In this document: positions 54,430 to 64,000 of the stretch, one piece after another
How positions within the stretch are numbered: position 1 is the first letter of the stretch
How the letters are laid out: every line of letters begins with the position of its first letter
Assembly (NCBI GenBank): GCA_030052745.1
Contig: JANBVO010000011.1
Location: forward strand, 496,001-560,000
Source of the DNA: Pleurostoma richardsiae
Lineage: Eukaryota; Ascomycota; Sordariomycetes; Calosphaeriales; Pleurostomataceae
Direction: 5' to 3'
DNA: 64,000 nucleotides
Notes under the pieces: generated by a model
Told to the model about the DNA's origin: nothing
The model's input: the letters and a program-made list of their open reading frames with translations, nothing else
Databases searched by the model: none
Program-made: the position numbers and the translations under genes

Positions 54430-54670
54430 TACCTTATGTCTGCTTTTCGGCTGTGATACGTGTACATTACCTGGGAAGCTCGTTCCTAGTAACGAGGTAA
54501 AAATTACCCTTTATCACCTCCCGCCCAAGTACGACTGGAAGCTGTGTGAGGGCCAGGCTGCAATCCAATTAGGGATTCTTGGTCAGCTTCAAGACGAAGG
54601 TTATGTGCAGGAACAGGAAAGAAAACAGCAACCTCGACAACATGACTGAGTCACGAGAGAATGATACCTC
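54430..54670 (+). pseudogene. Decayed 3' fragment of the cluster P450
   Basis: Aligns along its length with 34475-34745, the last exon of the P450 in this window: the heme-loop region (TTTTCGGC...CCTGG), then ACGACTGGAAGCTGTGTGAGGGC, and the end of the gene up to ATGACTGAGT. Changes are mainly C-to-T and G-to-A and the heme-loop codons are altered. No other part of the P450 was found nearby. It is a host-gene fragment on the opposite side of the NLR from its source, 20 kb away. Confidence 0.85.
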
Positions 54671-54781
54671 GTTTTGTTTGTACATGTGCCGTTTTATGTT
54701 GTTCTCACGAGTGCTTTCCCCCATTAATAGCGAAGTTCAGGAGTTAGACGGCGTAGAAATCAATTGCAAATATATATAATG

Positions 54782-56569
54782 TTAGTTCTCTTGAAAGTCA
54801 TCATCGTCGTCTATCGAGTACAGCTCTAGCTCAGCAATCATTGTGCGGGCCGGGATGGTCACGCAGATAGGGAAACCGCCATAGTCTGGGTCCTCGCTAG
54901 GCATCATGGCGAAGCAGCCGCCACGAGTCTCGTCGCCGTTGAGCATGCGGAGAGTGCTCAGTTTCCCAGTCTCCTCATCCGCAATCACCTTCTCCTCGAA
55001 GCGCAAGATGCCGGTAAAAGTGCTTCCCGTCGTGGTCGATTTCGCCCGCACCTGGAAACCCCAGCCGATCAGCAGAAATGTCGCACCGCCACGGTATATT
55101 ACCATGCCAGCTGCGGGTCCGGGCCGGCCAAATACGAAGCATCCCTCAATAGTGAGCTCATATGCTCCCCACTGCTGGGTGATTGGCGGTCCATGCGTGT
55201 GGCTGCTGGACTCCTCGTCGAAGCAGAAGCCAATCGACGAGCCAGGATTGCGCTGCGCCTCGAGCACGATAGCTGATACCGACCGCAGCAAGCCGTAGTG
55301 CTTCGTAAAAGGGTTCGTCGCCGGAGAGACGGTATCGATGCCGAATGGGCTGGTGCCAAGTGCGCCGAAAGTGCCAAGCGCAATCCAGATGCGTCGTGCC
55401 CCGAACGCGTCGCGGCGCTGCTCAGGCACAAAGAGCGGCTGGCCACCGTGCCGGTACTTCTCGCATGTAACGCCGTAGTCATTCAGATAGATATCCGGGG
55501 CAATGAAGTCCAACGACGGCGCGAACCGCTGCCAGATATCGAGCACGTTGCTGGTGGCGCCGCCGGATGGATAATCACCAGGCGCTCCGCCTCCCGCTGC
55601 CACAGTGGATGCCCCCTCATTATAATTCTGCCACACATTTGTGTACATTGGGAGAGGGTAGACAGCCTTTCCGGCCGTGGCGACTTCGTTGACGTAGAGT
55701 GAGTAATGGTAAGCCATGAAGAGCTCGTCGGTCCCAGAACTCTTGCCAAACACTTGTGGCCAGGACCTCAGTGCCTCTTTTGGAGACTCCAGCGATGACC
55801 TGAAGACTCCAAGATTAGCCCTAAGGTCTGGATGCAAGGACTCCCAGCTCTTATTGAGATAGTCGACCAAGTCTTTAGGCACAGGCTGGGAAAATGCTTC
55901 GTTCGCTGCTGCACTGCCGTCACGCGAGTCGCCCAGCAAGCCGACCTCGTTCTCAACTTGCACCATGAGGACAGTCGAGTAGGCCTGGTCGATTTCCTTC
56001 AGATGGGCCATGAGCTTCGAAAACGCGCTGGCATCAGCCTTGCGCCCCTCAGGGTGGAAGAGGGACAGGACTTCGGTAGTCTGCAGGACTCCGCCCGCCT
56101 TTCGCAGCTTCGCACGGGGAAAGCGTTTGGGATTTAACTTGACCCAACTGGGCACGTACGTGGACATCCCTGAAGCACGAGATTACTTGTGTCAGCACAG
56201 GTCCCTTAGCAGGTGAGATACCATTGTTGACAGTGGACGCGTACCATTCTTGAACGAACCGAACCACAGCAGCACCAGATGAAGGCCATGCCGCCGTGCA
56301 CCCAGTATAACAGCATCAAGCTCATCGAACTTGAATTGGCCCTCGACGGGCTCTATCATCTCCCAGGTCACGCAGCCAAGGACCGTGTTCACATTCGTGT
56401 CAAGAAGGTCTTGCCAGACAGTTTCCATGTACTCGGCAGACGTCAGCGACGAGTTCTGCAGCTCGGCGCCGAGCATGAGGAACGATCTGCCCTTGACGAT
56501 GAGCTGTTTGGCCGCGCCCGTGCGTGCAATGTGCGGAATGTTGGATGAGTCTGTTATGGCCATGGTCAA
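54782..56569 (-). CDS. Glycoside hydrolase, GH35-type beta-galactosidase (DUF5597-like C-terminus)
   Basis: Two exons, 56569-56245 and 56169-54782, give 570 residues. The N-terminal TIM barrel starts with GRSFLMLGAELQNSS and MIEPVEGQFKFDELDAVI, the standard GH35/GH42-like opening. The acid/base Glu lies in LMVQVENEVGLLG; the nucleophile is less certain. The C-terminal beta domain (IWIALGTFGALGTSPFGID and GAYELTIEG) matches the DUF5597-bearing fungal and bacterial beta-galactosidases. No signal peptide is seen, so the enzyme is likely intracellular and would cleave imported galacto-oligosaccharides. It is read towards the NLR relic region and lies head-to-tail with the GH93-like gene, supporting a shared role in pectin side-chain use. 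Confidence 0.85.
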
Positions 56570-57468
56570 GATGGTTCCTGCCTTTGGGATTAATTCACGC
56601 TCTCATCAGCCAGGGCCAAGATCGTGGTCATTACGGTGTTGTTATGATGTAGGATGTAGGGGCTCGAATGCACCATACCTAATTTATTGCATTGGCTCTA
56701 GGTCTCTCCTCACCCGGTTGATGACCAACCTCTTTGCTATGCTGGGCTCGGTCGATATAGTTCCGACTCGGGTGAAATCCCTTCGAAAAATGTCTCATGG
56801 CAGACCCTGATCATCGATGAGGAGGTCACATTCCTGGAAGCTCGCAAGCATAGAGCAAGGTGGGAATCCTGTGGTACCTTGGGCATTCAAGCCCGAGTGT
56901 AAAAGCGCCCTCGTCTCTAGGCGTCGGGCGGGAATGGCGGCCTTCCATTGGGTCATACGCCGCGATCTGCAACCTACAGGGAACACCAACAGCGGCACCA
57001 GTCACATATTAGCGGCTGCACACTTCTAGTTAGGTGCCTGTGGAAACTCCCACGTCGCACTCGGTAACTGCAGCTGAGAAACACGCAGGGGATGCTGGTG
57101 TGATTATGGAGCCTCTAGAGACAAATCAAACCATCGCGGGAACAGGAAGAACGGGCGGGATACGCTTCTCTCCTCCGCTGTCTCTTGAGGAGTGTGGGTT
57201 TGTCTAAGCCGGACCCTGGCGTTTGCTTATACAGCCAACCATCATCAACGAAGAATCGATCGATGCTTACACTTTGGCTGGTGGCACTTCCCGTGCAACT
57301 TGGTATAGCATGATGCAGGTCATGTCGGCTACATCTGACGTAGGACGTAAATGTAGCAACTTGATTCTAACTTGGTTTGACCTTGTAACATCCATTGCTA
57401 TGACCGCAGGACAGACAAGGTAAACAGGCAACCGAACCTAACCCAAGGTCCATGCTCCTCATGCCAAC
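56570..57468. other. Intergenic between the two glycosidase genes
   Basis: About 900 bases, promoter of the GH35-type gene and terminator of the GH93-like gene. Short frames only, nothing recognised. Confidence 0.4.
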
Positions 57469-58635
57469 TTAATACGTGGGAATGTCGGCAACCCCGACAA
57501 CGACATAATTGTCCGCCCCTGACCACATGTTCCCTGCGTTAGACAGCAGCAGTTTCTTCTTGCCGTCATCGCCGATGATCTCCAGGCAGCGCGAGTAAGC
57601 CGCCCACTGGCCAAGATCAACCATCTTCCAGGTGTCCACCGCAGCCACATCGTCGTTCACAAAGACCTCCTCCCGCGACGCGCCGTTCATTATGATGATC
57701 CCGGAGCCGTCGTTCTTGGTGTAGTCGGGCGTCCAGATCACGTACGGGGAACCGCCTGGCGTCGCGCCGTCCACGAGGATGGGCTCGCCCTCGATGCTGC
57801 CGAACTCGAGCGGCGACGAGGCAATCTTGTAGTACGCTGGACAGCCGCTGGTGCAGTTCTCATACGTCATGATGTACTTCCCCGTGCTCTCAACGTGCGC
57901 CACGACCGCCATGCCCGGACGAGTGGTGTAGGTGGGATCGGCGACGTCGTCAACCGGGTCGCTCCAGTGCCTCAGATCGCCGGTCACAACGTGCGCCAGC
58001 TTCTGAGCGTGCGCCGGGTCGCGCTGGTCTGAGTAGTAGCAGATGAGCTGGCCGTGGTACATCAGCAGGAACGGCTCCCAGACGGCCTTGTTGCCGTTGG
58101 TGGTCGTCTCGGGGCCAGGCGCGTAGACGACGTGGCTGACGAAGTCCCAGTTGCTGCCGCCGTCTGTGCTGGCATACAAGTCGAGCCAGGCCTCACTCAG
58201 ATCGGCAGGAAGAGACATGCCCGCGAGCAGGATGGTGCCGGCTTTGTAGCCGCCGAAATCGGTAGGGAGCTGGTACAGCAGCGGCTGGTACCGCAGTCCC
58301 CAGCCGTTGACCTGGTCGGTCACATTAACAAAGTCCGACCAGGTGGCGCCGCCGTCGACAGACTTCCAAATGGGGAAGTGAGCCAGTGGCGGTTCTGGAG
58401 GGTAGTCCTCCCACGTCAACAGCAGTGCGCCGTCGGGCAGCTGTAATGTTCTTGGGTAGATGGTCTTCCAGCTCGTGTAGTCCGCTGCCGGCGTGAACAC
58501 CACGTTGTTGGTGAAGTCACTGAACGGCTCTGGAGATCTCTTGCACGGGAGGTTCAAAGCCGCCCCTTTGGCCGGAGTAGATTGAAGGAGGATAGCAGCG
58601 GAGGCGAGACAGGACAGTGCTCTTAACAACATCAT
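57469..58635 (-). CDS. Secreted GH93-like exo-arabinanase (BNR/Asp-box propeller)
   Basis: Intron-less, 388 residues. The first 25 residues are a signal peptide (LLRALSCLASAAILLQSTPA, then KGA). The mature protein is a beta-propeller with Asp-box repeats SVDGGATW and STDGGSNW and the N-terminal pattern PRTLQLPDGALLLTWEDYPP, which I know from fungal GH93 exo-1,5-alpha-L-arabinanases (Arb93A-like). Those release arabinobiose from linear arabinan. Other marks: YYSDQRDPAHAQKLAHV and SGCPAYYKIASSP. A more general sialidase-like or BNR-repeat annotation is the alternative, and catalytic residues were not assigned. Gene order with the GH35-type enzyme, a regulator and a sugar transporter fits breakdown of arabinogalactan. 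Confidence 0.82.
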   Translation of the reverse strand: MMLLRALSCLASAAILLQSTPAKGAALNLPCKRSPEPFSDFTNNVVFTPAADYTSWKTIYPRTLQLPDGALLLTWEDYPPEPPLAHFPIWKSVDGGATWSDFVNVTDQVNGWGLRYQPLLYQLPTDFGGYKAGTILLAGMSLPADLSEAWLDLYASTDGGSNWDFVSHVVYAPGPETTTNGNKAVWEPFLLMYHGQLICYYSDQRDPAHAQKLAHVVTGDLRHWSDPVDDVADPTYTTRPGMAVVAHVESTGKYIMTYENCTSGCPAYYKIASSPLEFGSIEGEPILVDGATPGGSPYVIWTPDYTKNDGSGIIIMNGASREEVFVNDDVAAVDTWKMVDLGQWAAYSRCLEIIGDDGKKKLLLSNAGNMWSGADNYVVVGVADIPTY

Positions 58636-59503
58636 GGTGTCTTATTTTATGGCAGGAGGAGGCTTCAGATACTAATAGATGTCTCTGTCATGATACGTCT
58701 ATAGGCCACCAAAACTACAGTGTCTTCGCCGGGGATTTAATACTTTTCTCTCCTCGTTTGCAGCGGCATATATGACACGACTAGGTAGCACGCGTGGACA
58801 GTTCTTGGTTTTCTTCCAGTTGACAACAGATCGGCTCTCCAGTTACATCAATCGGCATTCTGGGGGTGTATTCCTCCGTCAAGGTAACTGGCCGCTGACC
58901 TAAGGTCTGATCCCCTGCCCCAGCTATAACCTATTCCTCCAGCTAACATGACAGGCCTATGTGGATGCCTAGTGGTGCGCATATGCATCAGACTGCGGGG
59001 ACGCGGAGAGTGGTGTCGAGATCAAATTCTTGACACAAGGATTCGGGGAATGAGCCAATTCGAACACGCGATATCCGTCGTCGCATGATATTCCCCAGAG
59101 AAACTCGGGGTCTCTCATTGAGGATCCCTTTCACTTGATCCTAACAGGTAGTTCGCATGGTTCATTGAGGGAACCTTCCTAAGCCGGTGTATGTGACCAG
59201 CAGGACTTACACCAGACAAGTGGATTTTTGCGATCTTCCAAGTGCCAAATAAATCCGTCCGATCATGGTCTATGTAGTCTACATACCATAGTAGCAGATG
59301 TTATTACGAGGAACCGCGTCCCGGCCATACATATCGGTCTTCCAGTCTCCTCATTCATAACTTCTGACTAGTCAGTAGTCTTGTCGATACGGTTCCTATT
59401 CCTGACTTGGTGCGGCCTCTGGGGATCGAGATTGAGTGTCCGTACAGCATTAGAGCCCAACATCCCGAGTACTAAGGGAGCCTTTGCACCAAAACTAATC
59501 AAC
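58636..59503. other. Intergenic between GH93-like gene and C6 regulator
   Basis: About 870 bases holding the GH93-like promoter and the regulator terminator. No supported gene; frames are short. Confidence 0.4.
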
Positions 59504-61252
59504 CTACAAGCCCGCTGTTGTAAATTCTGTGAAGCGGCCTTGATCAGCGAGCTCCCTAGTTCTTAGCGACACAGCTCCTTGGCTAACGGCATAGCTAGCA
59601 GAGAACTCGGCGCGAGGATAGAAAGCCTTGGGCTCGAGCGGCAAGGCGTGCTTGATTAGGAAATGCACCATCCATCGGTCGAGCTGGTGTGTATGGTCAG
59701 CCGACAACAGGCACATGTTTTGGAACGTCACTAGGCGGTCGATTTGCTGCAGACATGCATGAGCCTTCAGTAGAGTACCTTATTTGTCAAGACAGTCGTC
59801 TAAACCCAGTGAAACTCACCATAGACGTCAAGCTAGGCCAGTACTTCTTGAGTTCGAGGAGGGCCTCAAAGTTTGAGTTCAGACCATCTCGGGCCTGAGC
59901 AAGCTCATCTGTCTCCCCAAAGAGTAGTATGTGCACTAGAACAGAGGAGGAGACGGTGGCCATATGGCCAACGGTTGGGTACACGGCCTCGCAGCCACCC
60001 TCCTGGCGGGCTCGTTTAAGGAGTGCGCTGTAGGATTTAGCATGGTGCTTGCAGCGGTCGACATAGAGGCGGTTGCTGCTAGTCTCGAGGAACTGGAAGT
60101 ACAGTAACGTTGAGTAGTGATGAAAGCCCAGATGTAAGGCGACGAAAGGCCCCCCGACTCTACGTTTGCAATGCGCGGCTAGGTTGGCATCGTTGAACTG
60201 CGCGTCTGGTGGCAGCATTTCCTCCCACGCCTGCAGTTGGCGCGCCAGAGAGGCGACGGTGCGATCGACCTCGTCCCCATTTATATCATTCGCCGCGACA
60301 CGCTGGTTGAGATCCTGAATGGGGCCGAACAGCTGCACCAACGTGATCATGTGTGCCCAGAGGCCGGGCTTTCGAGAAATTCCAACGGGTTCCTGCTGGT
60401 CAGGGGCTAGAGAGTGGAACAATGCTTCGTCCATGGGTAGGTCGACAGCTCTGTCCGAGGGCCTCATTTGCCGTGGCAAACCAAGCCCAGAAGAGCACCA
60501 ATGGTCAGCCATGAAGAGCGACCACCAGACCCTCCTCCTCACCTCATTCTGTATAATTGAGCTAGACAGCTGGACGGGGCCAGGCAGGCCCATGATCTGT
60601 GCCATGCTGTTTGCGATGCCTGCAGAGGAAGCACTTAGCCACCGAGGTCCTGTGTGGAATTGAGGACGGGGATCCTACGGAAGAACAGCGCCTCAGACGC
60701 AGACTTCGATTCTGAACCACTCAAATTCGCCGCCAGAATGCAGGTTTGGATGTTCTCCAGGCTGATGTTCTCAATATCAGCCTTCAGAAGACGCTTAGCC
60801 TCCGCCGTAAGCAACGGCTCCAGGCGGCGAATACCGGTGTCAGTGCTAAAGCGGCACCCCATGCTGCAGAGGGCGCACAGGAGCGCTCTGCTGATATGCT
60901 TTAGCCGCACATCCTGCCTCAGAGTTGGTGGGTGGAACAAGCTGTGCGGCCGGTCGTGGATCTTGACCAGGTAGTTCTCGACAAGATTCTCGATGACTGA
61001 GTCAGAAAGAAGTTCAAGGCCTGCTTTGGCTTTGTTATCTTGGACTTTCTCTTGTCGCCTCTCTGGACTTGTCTTCCTATCCCCGCTGAAGTCCTCAGTC
61101 GTGGAGAGCGAGGGGATCAGCAACCTCGTGCGTGCAGGTTTGAAGACCTTGAGCTGCTTCGCCATGCATGCGGAACACGGTTTTCCAGGGGCGGTACGAA
61201 AGCAACGGCGTTTGGCCACCCGACATGGCTGGCAAGCCTTGGCTACCTTCAT
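59504..61252 (-). CDS. Zn(II)2Cys6-like transcription factor of the glycosidase locus
   Basis: Three exons (61252-60679, 60619-59820, 59746-59504) give 538 residues. The zinc cluster at the N-terminus has five clear cysteines (7, 10, 17, 26, 29; ACQPCRVAKRRCFR and GKPCSAC), but the sixth, expected six to nine residues later, is missing (MAKQLKVFKP). I found no intron that restores it. The fungal TF middle region is complete: HPPTLRQDVRLKHISRALLC, RRRVWWSLFMADHWCSSGLG and HLGFHHYSTLLYF. It is divergent from the sugar transporter and head-to-tail with the GH93-like gene, so it is the obvious candidate regulator of the set. DNA binding may be altered or the N-terminus mis-spliced here. Confidence 0.83.
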
Positions 61253-61963
61253 CGTCTCCTCTCCTGATGGGGATACCTACGGGGCAGATCAGCCCATGTA
61301 GCAGCCAGTGGCGTGCTCCTTGCCTTGCTCAAGTTTCGGTGTTCGCAATGACCCGGGAAATGGAACCGTTCATGAGAGGTTCCCGTGATGAGGGCAATCA
61401 CTCAGGGATTCTGACGGGCAGGCGGTGCTGGAGTGTTGCTGGGGAGTGTCGGTGGAAGCGAGTCGATCCGCCAGCGAGCGGGAATGCGCCTTTATAACTG
61501 GCTCATATCCCGGCGTGCCTGTTCCCCGCTCCGTAGCCGGGGGCCCCGGGCTCCACACCGATCCCCAGAATCGCGAGAAGCCGGGGTAGCTAAGGTACGG
61601 AGTGCAGTAGCCAGCGCACGTCTTCGTGCGTACCTGCGCAGTACAGGTGCGAAAGGTAAGTTACCTCGGTGCAGCCAGCCGCATCTCTCCCCATGTACCT
61701 CCTTAGGACGAACCACAACTCACTAGATGTACCTATACAGCATTCATTCGTAGCTAGACGAGCAGATCCGTCATCCCAATGGAGCGCCTACAATGCCACC
61801 GCTCGACGATCTGCTCTAGAATCATCACATGTGGCCTCGAGTATAAACATCCTGTAGATCTCTCGTCTTTCGGTGCTGTATTACATCGGCCATCTGAGCC
61901 TCATCTTCCCAAGTCAAGTCCACCTTGTCATCATTCATCATCCAGCAGTGATCCAGAGCAGCG
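61253..61963. promoter_or_regulatory. Divergent promoter of C6 regulator and sugar transporter
   Basis: 711 bases. It contains a near copy of TACGGAGTA (61595) and several GGTAC-type words. No clean inverted CGG pair was identified and no small gene is supported. Confidence 0.4.
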
Positions 61964-63984
61964 ATGCCCGACCCTGAGAAATACGTTGCCTCCGGCTCTG
62001 TCCCGGTAGCACTGGGTGTGCCGGTAGTAACCTGGTACAAGAGTCCCCAGCTACGCAGCTTATACATTCGAATGCCGATCCTGATGCTGTGCGCCACCAT
62101 CAATGGCTACGACGGCAGCCTCCTCAACGGCCTGCAGACCATGACCCAGTGGGAGTCTTGTACGTCTTCTGTCGTCCGTTACAATCTATACAGCAGCGCG
62201 GGATGTGAAGCTTCTGACGGACTCCCAATAGATTTCGGCAACCCCAACAGCTCCACCATTGGCCTGTTCACCGCCATCGTTAACATTGGCGGATTCAGCG
62301 CTCTCTTTTTCTGTAATCATCCTTCTAATTCCGTCATGAGACAGGCGTTTCCTCGCTGACCGACCGTTTCCACAACGTAGCCCCGTACATTGCAGATTTC
62401 TTCGGCAGACGCATTGCAACGGCAATTGGCGTGGTGATCTTGATCGTCGGCGTCATTATTCAGTGTAAGCTGCTCATCTACCGCAGGAATAAATGGATAA
62501 ACAGCACTGAACCTGGACACTAATGGGCGACAGCTGTGCCTCAAGTTGACAAGGGGATGTTTATTGGAGGCCGCTTCCTCGTCGGCTTTGGGTGAGGCTT
62601 TTGCTCTTCCTCTCTCCTGACCTTTTACATCGGCCAGTTGCTGACAGAGACCCCTCTCCCTTGCAGATCTAACATCTCCATCGGCGCCGCCCCCCTACTG
62701 ATCATGGAACTTGCATACCCGCAGCATCGCGGCCCGTTGACAACGCTCTACAACACGCTTTGGTACCTTGGGAGCATCATTGCAGCCTGGACAGTCTACG
62801 GTACTATCAACTACGACGGCGAGAAGGCGTGGCGAGTCCCCGTAGGGTTACAAGCTCTGATGCCGACCCTACAGCTCATTGGCATCTTCACCCTTCCAGA
62901 GAGTCCACGATGGCTATGCTCCAAGGACAAAGGCTCTGAAGCCATGGAGATTCTAGTAAAGGTTTGTCTCTTCCAGCAGGCTTTCCCCGCCCTTTTCCTT
63001 TCCCCCGAAGCTCTCCATACGAATCGAATGCAGAATATCCGTTGCTGACCGAATCATCACTTGCACACAGTACCATGCCAACGGCGATTCTACGGACCCT
63101 TTTGTTCACGCCGAGTTCGCCGAGATCCAGGAGACCATCCGGCTGGAGAAGGAAGCCTCAAGGCAGGGTTGGGACGTCTTCTTGCGGACTCGCGGCAACC
63201 GTCGCCGGCTGCTGCTGATCGTGCTGACGTCGTTCTTCAGCCAATGTTCGGGGAACGGGCTGGTGTCGTACTATCTACACGATATCCTCGCCTCGGTAGG
63301 AATAACCGACTCCACCGACCAATCACTGTTCAACGGCGGTCTGCAGATCTGGTCATTCCTGGTCGCTATCGCGTTCTCGGTCTTCCTGGTTGACAAGCTT
63401 GGTCGCAAGGCGCTGTTCATGATAGCAGCGGTGGGAATGCTGATCGTCTTCAGCGTTTGGACTGGGTGAGTACTTGCTACCAAGAGAACTCCACATGCAA
63501 GGTCTGCCATCCTGCTAACGCATACACCTCGCACGACAGCTGCTCGGCCGTGTATTCGCAGACGGGCAACAAGGCAGCCGGCAGAGCGGTGCTGGCTATG
63601 ATCTTCCTTTTCTACGGGGTCGCCGGGTTCGCCTGGCCGGGGTTGACGGTTGCGTACTGCTCCGAGATCCTCCCGTACAACATCCGGGCCAAGGGGCTCG
63701 CGCTATGCCTCGCCGTCACGGCGCTGTCCGGCGTTCTCAACCAATACGTCAACCCTATCGGACTGGCACATCTATCATGGAAGTTCTACTTCGTGTACAT
63801 TGTCATCCTGGTCATTGAAGTTGCCTGTGTCTGGTTTCTTTTCATCGAGACGAAGGGTCCTACGCTCGAGGAGATTACGCACTTTTTCGACAAAGAGGAT
63901 TTGCAACCCCTGGGAAAGAACTTAACGGACAATAAGCCTGCTGCAGGTGTGGAACAGGATGAACATGCAAAGGATCTGGAGTAG
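61964..63984 (+). CDS. MFS sugar transporter (lactose-permease-like subgroup)
   Basis: Seven exons (61964-62159, 62232-62312, 62381-62464, 62534-62591, 62667-62961, 63071-63465, 63540-63984) give 517 residues. Sugar-porter signatures: ATINGYDGSLLNGLQ in TM1, IADFFGRRIATAI, RFLVGFGSNISIGAAPLLIM, LPESPRWLCSKDKGSEAME, and FIETKGPTLEEI near the C-terminus. The subgroup transports disaccharides and related oligosaccharides in fungi. With the arabinanase and beta-galactosidase next door, import of arabino- or galacto-oligosaccharides is a reasonable inference. The hydrophilic C-tail ends KPAAGVEQDEHAKDLE. Start Met 61964 precedes an 11-residue acidic/neutral stretch, as usual. Confidence 0.92.
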
Positions 63985-64000
63985 CATTGCCCGGATGTTC

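Noticed and set aside
1-64000. Transposons, LTR elements, virus copies, tRNAs, rRNAs or CRISPR arrays
   Set aside because: No reverse transcriptase, integrase, transposase or capsid-like frames, no long terminal or inverted repeats, no tRNA T-loop/acceptor pairs and no regularly spaced repeats were seen on reading; a profile search could still find small ones.

Overview
The window is nuclear DNA of a filamentous ascomycete (Pezizomycotina; the gene set suggests a plant-associated Sordariomycete, but the genus cannot be fixed from sequence alone). Evidence: short introns of 50-100 bases with GT..CTAAC..AG signals, four Zn(II)2Cys6 regulators, fungal-only families (DUF1479, DUF6601, tannase/feruloyl esterase) and RIP-like C-to-T decay of duplicated DNA. 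Wherever I spliced a multi-exon gene, the exons joined into one open frame divisible by three. I saw no tRNA, rRNA, CRISPR array, LTR element or virus copy.

Layout. 1-19 kb holds mainly housekeeping genes: a truncated C6 regulator, a DHA1 drug-type MFS exporter, the ER t-SNARE UFE1, a cytosolic aspartate aminotransferase, an OCH1-like GT32 glycosyltransferase with a long Lys/Glu tail, an acyltransferase-3 membrane protein and the co-chaperone SGT2. Intergenic spaces here are long (up to 2.6 kb) and otherwise empty.

19.2-37.0 kb is an accessory cluster of ten genes: C6 regulator, DUF1479 oxygenase-like protein, sugar/quinate-type MFS, SDR, secreted tannase/feruloyl esterase ending in KDEL, second C6 regulator, second SDR, cytochrome P450, beta-lactamase-fold hydrolase and EthD protein. 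No PKS, NRPS or terpene synthase is present, so the set reads best as uptake, ester cleavage and oxidation of a plant aromatic or glycosidic compound.

37.0-44.9 kb is relic-rich: an internally deleted, RIP-like copy of the DUF1479/MFS pair, a tyrosinase relic, a homeobox relic, a 57-residue Cys-rich ORF, one hypothetical gene and one DUF6601 membrane protein.

45-54 kb holds a divergent pair: a SNF2/Rad5-like ATPase and a 1481-residue NLR-like STAND protein. The NLR joins a SesB-like alpha/beta hydrolase, a DUF7708-like region, NACHT, a winged helix and C-terminal C2H2 zinc fingers, and is the most striking gene of the window. A decayed piece of the cluster P450 lies just after it.

54.8-64.0 kb looks like a pectin-side-chain utilisation locus: a GH35-type beta-galactosidase, a secreted GH93-like arabinanase, a C6 regulator and a divergently transcribed sugar transporter.
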